From contig NC_135156.1 in the NCBI RefSeq assembly GCF_050948215.1, positions 930,001-994,000 on the forward strand: 64,000 bases of DNA, in the 5' to 3' direction. Origin of the DNA: Halictus rubicundus (lineage: Eukaryota; Arthropoda; Insecta; Hymenoptera; Halictidae). A program made the position numbers and the translations under genes. Each line of letters begins with the position of its first letter. The stretch's first letter is position 1. Below are positions 56,787 through 64,000 of the stretch, piece after piece. A model generated the notes under the pieces. That model had not been told where the DNA came from. It did not search any database and saw only the letters and a list, made by a program, of their open reading frames with translations.

Positions 56787-56971
56787 GTACTGGTGAATCC
56801 GGCAAATCCACTTTTATTAAACAGATGAGAATCATCCACGGAGCCGGCTACTCAGATGATGATAAGAGGGGGTTCATTAAACTCGTATATCAAAACATTT
56901 TCATGGCCATGCAATCCATGATCCGAGCGATGGATCTCCTTAAGATCGAATACGCTGATTCTTCGAATATA
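56787..56971 (+). CDS. G protein alpha subunit, Gq class: internal exon with the P-loop
   Basis: This 185-bp exon encodes 61 full residues plus part of one codon. It follows TTTTGTTGCAG and ends before GTAAGT, with a possible branch-point CTAAC 22 bases upstream. The first codon is split after one base; restored by the previous exon's G it gives Gly, so the intron falls inside the P-loop. Visible motifs: TGESGKSTFIKQMRIIHG (GTP phosphate-binding loop) and KLVYQNIFMAMQSMIRAM (start of the helical domain), ending in LLKIEYADSSNI. In Gq-class genes this segment is a separate exon of about this length (recall). Gq alpha couples seven-helix receptors to phospholipase C-beta at the inner plasma membrane, as in insect phototransduction. 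No preceding or following exon is recognised in this window. The open frame has no defects. Gq rather than Gi/Gs/Go is judged by GAGYSDDDKRGFIKLVYQN. Confidence 0.93.
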
Positions 56972-57799
56972 GTAAGTATTCTTCGTCAACAATCGTGTCT
57001 TCTATTCTTATTTTATATTAAATATGTTTGATTTTTATATTAAACATGTTCAATAGATGACTGAAGAATTTTTTGTTTTCAAACGTATGATTTTCTTTTA
57101 ATGTAAGAGTGTATTTATGCTCTGAATTTGTAAGAAATTTAATTGGATGGTAGGGTTGAAAATGCTCTTGTACCACATTAACCCAACTGTAAACCATTTA
57201 ATAGCTTATTTAGCTTTTAAAAAGACACATATTGTAGAATCCCAACCATTACATACAGACAAACAATTATTAAAAGTATGGATCACGTATGTACAAGCAA
57301 CAAAACGTTTTTGGTGACATAGATAGTAATACTGATTTTAATTTTTTTACTGAAACTTAAAATCACTTACAAACTCTCAAATTTAAATCATCATTTCAAT
57401 CATCAAAGAAAATGACTTTGTTAGCAACTCATTGAGTTTGTGTAAAAACGTACTATCACATTATGTAGGCAAAAGTATAGCATTCTATTTGAAAAAATTA
57501 AATTGATTTTGATATCTCCTTCACCACAAAAGGTATTAAAGAAATATTTATACCACATAACGCCCCCCTCCGCAACTTCTGTTCAAACATCTTTTTTCAT
57601 AGCATGATTCCCTTAAAAGGTATTTCACTGTATTGAGATCAAACAGAGTCAGTTACATAATTGAAGGCATACACTGTAAAAGAAAATAGCTTTAAGTTCC
57701 GGATAACCAGAACTAAAAGTTTGGTAGATAGATTTCTAAGAAAATAGTAGACGTTGCTTTTTACAACTTTTTTATTCCAATAATGAACATTACCGAATA
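56972..57799. other. downstream intron sequence; no gene seen
   Basis: AT-rich, begins with a consensus splice donor. No further exon of the Gq gene is apparent. Confidence 0.45.
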
Positions 57800-58210
57800 A
57801 TAGAATAAAGTGACCAAAATAGGCTAAAAACCGTGAAACACTGAAATTTAAAAAATTTTTAATCGTTTATAACTCGTAAGCCAATTGACCAATTTCGATA
57901 AAATTTTCAGCATGTATATACATATAACATATGAACCTACGAAAGACATTGTTACGTATGGAGAAGTTCCTCCGCGTTTATTTCGATTAGAATTTTTCTA
58001 ATCTCTTTCCTGGGAACGAAAAACGTCCCAACAGACCCCTTTGTTTATAGAAGGGATGATTCTGCTCCGGTTGGACGCAGCCGGCACGAAGCATAATTCA
58101 GTAATAGTACCGTACGATTTCCAAATTGGAAATCTTGAGAACATTCCCTTCTGGAATTTGTCAAGATAGTCTCTGATAGGAAACATCCTGGCTAACCCTT
58201 CGTTTAACCA

Positions 58211-58216
58211 TATAAA
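58211..58216 (+). promoter_or_regulatory. TATA box of the solo LTR
   Basis: TATAAA stands about 260 bp into the LTR, in the position expected for the end of U3. This implies the LTR reads left to right. No initiator was assigned. Confidence 0.5.
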
Positions 58217-58529
58217 CAGAGATCCAGCTGTAAACCTTCAACTCATTGGAAACGACAAATACGAGTATGCGAGCCTAGTTTAAAAACAGACACCCCCTCT
58301 CATTTTTAACGTATCTGAACCCGTTCATTTTCATCCTCTTCGGTCAGTAATTGTACAGTAACGTGCAGAGTCACGTCGAGTCGCGTTCGTAAGTGTCAGT
58401 TCTAGTCAGATCGGGCTAAAGTTCCCTTCCGTATCAATAGACCCTGATAGTCTGTTAATAGTTCTATTTTGGTATTCAATAACTGCTCTCGGACCCCGCA
58501 TTGCCAGTGCGTCAACACCAAGCATCTTA

Positions 58530-58712
58530 GGGTGCGTGTCCATTTGAGAGTAAAACTGTTGCGAATTATTCTCGAGAGTCAAATTCGTAAGTGTACACGC
58601 TATTGAGAGTACTATCGGAGAGTGCTATTCCTTTTGTGCAAAATAAAACACTGACGAATCTGACTCTCGAGAGTAACTCACAACAGTTTTACTCCCAAAT
58701 GGACACGCACCC
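58530..58712. repeat. PIF/Harbinger-type MITE in the solo LTR
   Basis: A 183-bp element starting GGGTGCGTGTCCATTTGAGA and ending with the complement (CAAATGGACACGCACCC). TTA stands on both sides (58527-58529, 58713-58715), the usual 3-bp target of Harbinger elements. Inverted arms of about 35-40 bp; a second inner pair is CTCGAGAGTC against GACTCTCGAG. Confidence 0.88.
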
Positions 58713-59365
58713 TTAGATAAAATGACCTTTATTATACACTTAATCGCGACACCAACACTTGTAACACACATTCAAATCAGAATATATTTGTGCTGTTTGG
58801 TAAAACGTACAATCTATAAAACCTTTCATTATTATCCAATATCCTAATCTAATAATTGAACGTTCCCACACGATATAATCTTACCGCTCGGATTGTATCA
58901 ATTAAATTATACTAGTTACGAGGCCTACTAACTATCCTAGCGACTCCCTGATTTCGCATCAGGTTCGTTCGCAACATGCCATAGTCTAACAGAGATTTCT
59001 CCAACCTAGTGGTTCCCCAATTTCGCATCAGGTTCGTCCGCGTACCTAACTAACAAATTGAAGCCATATTTCTGGGGTAATAACCCTTCGTCGACCTCTC
59101 GCGCTGCTCTCGGCCCTGGCTCGTAACAACATTGTTCAAATTTTCGTTACGAACTGAAATAAAAAAATCGTAGAAATCATCTTTTCCTTTTCTTTCATGA
59201 TTACGAAAGAGCACAATTTTGTTCAAAATTTTTGTTACACGGCGTTTAGTAAACTAATTGTTCTAGTTTGGCAGAAAAACTGAGATCGTTTGGTCCATTT
59301 AGTATCAAAAAGTTATACTAATTTACAGTGTGTGCTCTTAATTATGTGGCTGACTGTATTTATTC

Positions 59366-59997
59366 GTAATGCTGTTACTTAAAATTATAAACTTTCTGCT
59401 GACTTTTTCGGTCTAAAAGGAGTAGTTTCATGTTAACCATTTCAAATTTCGAGTCGTTTTTTCGAAAAATCTTTCAAATCATGACTTTGACGCGTGAAAC
59501 CCCGGGTTCTTGTAAAACACTGTTTAAAGATCACTACTTTATTACCTTGTCTTTGAGCAGTTTTTAGACAAGAAATACATTCAAATACTGTTTTCAATTA
59601 ACTACATATTTTTTCAAAAACTAAGATTTCGTAGAGCTTTATGTTTTCATGCAAGAAGAACTTTAAATTAACCGCGTCTACGATCTCACAATTTGTGCAA
59701 CCTAAAAAGATGGTAGAGAAAAATGATCTACAATCTACAATATCTACATCTACAATAAAAGTAACCGAAATTATTAGTTATACGGTCAGACATATTTGGA
59801 AGAGGTATTTTAATATTCTGTATTGGGTTCATTCGCGTTGCAGAAATTTTTTTTAAATAACGACCATTGTTATCAGACTGGTGTGTATTCCCCTCGAAAT
59901 GCTTCGCCCTCCACCACTAAATGTAGCTCAATTCTCCTCATAGCACAGAGGCTACCTTCAGAGGCTTCCTTCTCCTCACAGTTTTCGATAGTACATA
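59366..59997. other. no gene seen
   Basis: AT-rich with unsupported ORFs only. Confidence 0.35.
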
Positions 59998-60573
59998 CAG
60001 GGTGTTCGACTACAGGTGGGAAAAAATGTAAGGGTGGTTCTCACAATATAAGACGAAGATGAAGAATAAAAAAATTGCGATTTCGGCTTCATTTTTTTTT
60101 TTTTGTTATTATCAATTAAAAATCCGCCTAAAAACGGCAACCCGACCAATAGAGATGTACTTTGCTTACTTCATAAAGACGCGCGACAGTCACATACCAA
60201 AAAGGGTCCTCGCTCGTACTCAATGGTTTGGCTTTGACGTCACACACTTTAGCCAATAATTCGGCTAGAACCGAAAATGCGTGTGGAATGACCCAATCGG
60301 ACGGTTTACAGCCGCATTCCTGCCGAATTCCTGCCAGGTGATTTCTTGTGAGGCACGCGGAGTATCTATCACTTGATACGTGACTGTCGCGCGCCTTTAT
60401 GACGTTCGTAACGTACACCTTTGTTGGTCGGATTGCCGTGTTTTCGACGGATTTTGAATTGTTAATATCTAAAATATAAAGCCGAAATCACAATTTTTAT
60501 TCTTTATTTTCGTCTCATATTTTCATGGAGAACCACCCCTTAAATTTTCTCCCACGTGTAGTCGAATACCCCG
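59998..60573. repeat. palindromic MITE, TA target
   Basis: It begins CAGGGTGTTCGACTACAGGT and ends with the relative ACGTGTAGTCGAATACCCCG, with TA on both sides. The arms are long: ACGGCAACCCGACCAA near 60134 pairs with TTGGTCGGATTGCCGT near 60423. Almost the whole 576 bp can fold back. One end of a second copy lies at 48727-48817. Confidence 0.88.
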
Positions 60574-61494
60574 TATATGAAAATCAGGAAAAAATTGTAT
60601 CTTCTAAACTAATTCATTTTCGACCTAGGACTTCTACTGCTTTTTCGAACAGAATACAAAGATGCATCGATTGGTGATAAAAAAATACAATCTCTCTAAG
60701 AAAATCAATATGACCTTAATTTTTAATACAATAAGGACCTTTTGCAAATTTTGTTTATTGCAATTTATCGCCATGTTATTACTGAACAATTTTTGTTTGA
60801 AATATTTTTTATCAATTTATCGGAAATGGGAGAAAATAAAAAAAAAGAGATCCCAATAATGGGATCATATTGTAAAATGAAAAAAAAATTTCTTGTATTA
60901 CAAGATACTTTGTAATCAAAATTAATTCTTGTTATAAATATAAATAATAAAAGTAAAATTTAATTATTATTTCTTATTCTGATTCGGAATCTGATATGCT
61001 TGCATCTGTGCAACACGCGATGAGCGACGTACGCGGCAAACGTCCCCAGGGTAAACGCGTTAACAAAGATTTCGATTCTTTCCATTTGAGGCAAACTTGG
61101 GCAGCTAAACTTGATTCTTATTTGAAGTTTAATGTATAAAGAACCAGTAACCAAAAAATCGCGGAGGTACTTTTTAGTACTTTTTTTAAAACTTAAGTCA
61201 AAAATGATAAAACATACAACACGAAAAATTAAGAAAAATGCTTAACATTTCAAAAACTTTTTCTGCAATTTCGAAGGTCTTACTATATTAAACATAACTT
61301 ACACAAATTAATCAAATAAGCACTCATCAAATAGCACTTTGACAAAATGTATAGATATTTTCTGTTTTTTTTTACGCGTGAAATTTAACAATAAATTCAT
61401 ATATTTAAAAAAATTGTCCGTAATATTAAAAATTATATTATGTTACGTAGACGGAATAATGTGACATTACGTATCCCCTCGTGGCACTGATATG
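60574..61494. other. no gene seen
   Basis: AT-rich, poly-A rich in places (60840-60895). No credible gene. Confidence 0.35.
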
Positions 61495-61692
61495 CAGAGT
61501 CGCCAGATGAGGGGAATTGACTCGAATTGAGGGGAAAAAGTTACCCTCTCTGCCAGTACCAGATTAATCACGTGCCATTGTGACAAATGCACGACAGAGA
61601 CGGTTTCTTGATCGCGTAACGCGACCGGGCCGCGGAGGAAGCGCGGGGAATAGTGTCGCAAGAGGGGAAGGTAGAGTGGGGACACAAGTCTT
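61495..61692 (+). repeat. hAT MITE family A, right end cut
   Basis: It starts CAGAGTCGCCAGATGAGGGG and holds the family modules up to GTGGGGACACAAGTCTTAC. There it meets the large inverted repeat instead of its own right end. Confidence 0.85.
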
Positions 61693-61877
61693 ACAAGGAG
61701 AGGCCACGTCCTTCGGGTCACCGATTCGGTTGAAACTTTGCACACTTATAGATCTCGTTCTCCTCTTTACGAATATATACCATTATAGCGGCAGATACCC
61801 AATACTTTTCGAGATATTGATGATTGAAGTTTCATTATTCCCCATGTAATGCCGAATTTTTTCTAGCCTACAACAAG

Positions 61878-61946
61878 AGTCGATGTGGCGCAACGGTAGC
61901 GTGCCATGTTTTCAGCCGGACCACCAGGGTTCAAATCCTGCCGACT
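61878..61946 (+). ncRNA. tRNA-like Pol III unit, left arm
   Basis: A 69-bp unit with an A box (TGGCGCAACGG, 61886-61896) and a B box (GGTTCAAATCC, 61928-61938). The ends AGTCGAT and GCCGACT can form an acceptor-like stem with one mismatch, and GCGC-AACGGTA-GCGT forms a D arm. The D arm resembles eukaryotic tRNA-Trp. The anticodon arm does not pair and the T stem has an extra G, so it is not a working tRNA. Ten T follow (61953-61962), a Pol III terminator. Confidence 0.7.
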
Positions 61947-61952
61947 AACGCA

Positions 61953-61962
61953 TTTTTTTTTA
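61953..61962 (+). terminator. oligo-T run after the tRNA-like unit
   Basis: Ten consecutive T, seven bases after the unit, as in Pol III genes. The mirrored run lies at 63811-63820. Confidence 0.6.
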
Positions 61963-62350
61963 ATTTCATTATGTTTTATCATTGCATATTTATATTATTA
62001 ATTTCAAACGATTAAATTTCACGCATAAAATTGCATTTTGGATTACAAATAACATGTATTTATTTACTTACAACAGGATTATTTATTATTGTTATATATT
62101 AAATAATAATTAATAGTAATTAAATAGTAATAGTAATTTATATATTAAATATATATATTAAATTTTAAGAACTCTTTATAAATATCTTGTGTTAACTTTT
62201 CGGATTTCGAACAAGTTACTATTACGTTTGTGTGATGTGACATAAGTTCATCTACCTTTTTTTAAACAAGTGCGGTCTTTACTCCCTTATATGTTATTGT
62301 CCTTTCGAACGTTGATTGATACTGACATCCTGTCTGATCCGTGTTGATTA

Positions 62351-63683
62351 TACCGGGTGGTTCACGAGAAACAGGCCACCTAAATAGCTCCTTTAGGCTT
62401 AGAAATAAAAGAAAATGTTAGAGAGGAAAGTTGTGCTGTTAAAGGAGGCAAATATGATGATATAAAAAAATATTCCAATAGCAGTCGTTTTCAAGGTTTT
62501 TTTGAAGGTCATCGATGGTTTTTAAATAGCACCATATATTTTTAACTTCACAGTGTTGTAGCTGATGTCAAGACGAGTACAATGATGTAGTACACTATGA
62601 CCTTTAACTGACCTTGAACTATAAAATTTATGATAAAGCAATGATAACTTCAAAATGTGCAATAATTTTATTTGAATTATATTAAATGTTCGAAATTATG
62701 ACCTTGAGCAGTAACACAAGCATCTAAACTTTTTACAAGGCAATTAATTGTACTTTCAATTGTTTCTGTTGGAATTGATTTACAAGATCTAATTATTCTT
62801 TTTTGCATGTTCTCTGGTGTAGTCGGTTGATCAATATACACATCGTTTTTGAGTGTTTCCCACAAAAAAAAATCAAGAGGAGTTAGATCGGGTGAACGAG
62901 CTGGCCATGTTATGTGTCCATTACGTCCTATCCAGCGATTATTGTTCAGAAATTCTCTTACGGTACGTGAAGAATTAGCGGGACAGCCATCGCGTTGGTG
63001 TCACATTACCCCACAAATTTCTAAAGGCATGTCTTCTAAAAATATGGGCAATGTTTCTTCCAAAAACGTAAAGTATCTTGTTGTGTTTAATGTGCCGGGA
63101 ATAAAAAAGGAATCAATTAATTTATTCTTCAAAATTCCGCACCAAACGTTGATAGTCCAGGGTCGTTCTTTATCTGCTTGTCGTAACCATTGTGGATTCA
63201 CATTACTCCAGTAATGCATATTTCTTAAATTAACTTGACCATGATTTGTGAAGGAAGCCTCGCCAATAAATAATATGTTAATAAACAATCGGCTATCGTC
63301 ATTTCTAATTTGCCACAAACCCCACTCACAAAAATTTACGCGATTTTCAAAAATTTTATTCAAATAAAATTATTGCACATTTTGCAGTTATCATTGCTTT
63401 ATCATAAATTTTATAGTTCAAGGTCAGTTAAAGGTCATAGTGTACTACATCATTGAACTCGTCTTAACATCAGCTATAACACTGTGAAGTTAAATATATA
63501 TGGTAGTATTTAAAAATCATCAATGACCCTGAAAAGACCTTGAAAACGACTACAATCGGAACATTTTTTTATATCACCATATTTGCCCCCTTTAACAGTA
63601 CAACTTTTCTCTTTAACGTTTTCTTCTATCTCTAAGCCTAACGGAGCTATTTAGGTGGCCTGTTTCTCGTGAACCACCCGGTA
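62351..63683 (-). mobile_element. DDE transposon with TIRs of about 325 bp
   Basis: TACCGGGTGGTTCACGAGAA at 62351 and the complement ending at 63683, flanked on each side by TA. Inverted arms run to about 62670 and from about 63360. The interior encodes only the catalytic half of a transposase. It sits in the loop of the large inverted repeat. Confidence 0.9.
62677..63363 (-). pseudogene. DDE transposase, catalytic half, lacking the first Asp
   Basis: From 63363 down: NDDSRLFINILFIGEASFTN, HGQVNLRNMHYWSNVNPQW, a TGA stop at about 63001-63003, then HQRDGCPANSSRTVREFL and RSPDLTPLDFFLW. The related copy at 10.7-11.3 kb reads W-T-D-E-A at the first site; here it is F-I-G-E-A (codon GGC), so the first catalytic Asp is now Gly. 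The second and third are present with 38 residues between by my count. The N-terminal HTH is missing because the reading frame starts inside the right TIR. Confidence 0.85.
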
Positions 63684-63826
63684 TAATTTAAATGGAATTG
63701 TGAAATACGAAATACATGTTATTTGTAATTCAAAATGCAATTTTATGCGTGAAATTTAATCGTTTGAAATTAATAATATAAATATGCAATGATAAAACAT
63801 AATGAAATTAAAAAAAAAATGCGTTA

Positions 63827-63895
63827 GTCGGCAGGATTTGAACCCTGGTGGTCCGGCTGAAAACATGGCACGCTACCGTTGCGCCACATCGACTC
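63827..63895 (-). ncRNA. tRNA-like Pol III unit, right arm
   Basis: The mirror image of the unit at 61878-61946; A and B boxes are unchanged and the oligo-T follows as A10 at 63811-63820 on the plus strand. The two units point toward each other across the loop. Confidence 0.7.
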
Positions 63896-64000
63896 TTGTT
63901 GTAGGCTAGAGAAAATACGGCATTACATGGGGAATAATGAAACTTCAATCATCAATATCTCGAAAAGTATTGGGTATCTGCCCCTATAATGGTATATATT

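Larger units (their letters stand above)
57950..59128 (+). mobile_element. solo LTR (Gypsy-type) with 4-bp TSD
   Basis: It begins TGTTACG and ends CGTAACA, an inverted 7-mer that is the classic end pair of many Gypsy LTRs. ACAT stands on both sides (57946-57949 and 59129-59132). The length is 1179 bp including a nested Harbinger-like MITE of 186 bp with its duplicated TTA. There is no internal coding region, so this is an LTR-LTR recombination product. Two copies of TTTCGCATCAGGTTCGT lie near the 3' side (58953, 59024). Confidence 0.88.
57800..59365. repeat. Tc1-type non-autonomous repeat, copy 2, split by a solo LTR
   Basis: The left flank has CCAATTTCGATAAAATTTTC then AGCATGTATATA, matching 44965-44990. 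The right flank (59129-59365) contains GATCGTTTGGTCCATTTAG and ends GTGGCTGACTGTA, matching the right end of copy 1 at 45160-45236. The solo LTR and its target duplication lie between, so the repeat was the target. Confidence 0.55.
61694..64000. mobile_element. large inverted-repeat element with tRNA-like units, open at window end
   Basis: The arm 61772-62061 is the reverse complement of 63710-64000 with few differences. The left arm begins earlier (about 61694 with GTCCTTCGGGTCACCGATTC), so the right arm must continue past the window. The loop holds about 290 bp of AT-rich sequence on the left and a complete DDE transposon (62351-63683). Each arm carries a tRNA-like unit followed by an oligo-T run. 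Confidence 0.85.

Noticed and set aside
61878..61946. A functional tRNA gene
   Set aside because: The A and B boxes and D arm are good, but the anticodon stem does not pair and the T stem has an extra base. It is kept as a tRNA-like Pol III unit only.
1..64000. CRISPR array, operon or phage features
   Set aside because: No regular direct repeats with unique spacers and no prokaryotic gene organisation. The tandem repeats seen have no spacers.

Overview
The window looks like repeat-rich, AT-rich insect chromosomal DNA. The mix of transposon families (mauritiana-type mariner, Tc1, hAT, piggyBac-like and Harbinger-like MITEs, BEL/Pao and Copia retroelements, an endonuclease-type LINE) is what I would expect of an ant or another hymenopteran. 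That assignment is inference, because no host marker here fixes the species. There are no rRNA genes, CRISPR arrays or operons. The only host gene I can support is one exon of a Gq-class G-protein alpha subunit at 56787-56971 (+), with good splice signals on both sides. Almost everything else is transposon remnant or non-coding sequence.

Layout. 0-7.6 kb: a decayed Tc1 element split by a mariner (954-2234), a long-TIR MITE (2601-3479), a large foldback repeat (5900-6886), and the first copies of two short hAT-type MITE families that recur across the window. I call these family A (TIR CAGTGTCGCCAGA) and family B (TIR CAGTGCTGGGCAC). A third, family C, has TIR CAGAGGTGNCAAGC. 10.4-15.6 kb: one minus-strand LINE cut by two DNA transposons; one of these is a hAT-like element with a perfect 8-bp TSD that itself holds a third element. 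15.8-21.6 kb: a degraded element of an unnamed transposase family, interrupted by a Copia remnant that in turn carries a family C MITE. 28.7-34.9 kb: a nearly full-length but dead BEL/Pao element on the minus strand with both LTRs. 35.0-37.1 kb: two different hAT MITEs placed side by side in one duplicated 8-bp target, then a family C MITE with a family A copy inside it. 38.9-45.9 kb: Tc1 and LINE fragments, tandem repeats and a CpG-rich stretch with a GA tract. 54.6-59.4 kb: a hAT element with a perfect TSD, the Gq exon, then a Tc1-type repeat holding a solo LTR that holds a Harbinger-like MITE. 60.0-64.0 kb: a palindromic MITE and a large inverted repeat whose two arms each carry a tRNA-like Pol III unit and whose loop region holds a DDE transposon that has lost its first catalytic Asp.

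The elements do not form a working system. Every coding element seen has stops, frameshifts, deletions or lost catalytic residues. What the window preserves well is the order of insertions, which can be read from target-site duplications and nesting. Boundaries of degraded elements are approximate, and family names rest on motifs read by eye plus recall of the families.
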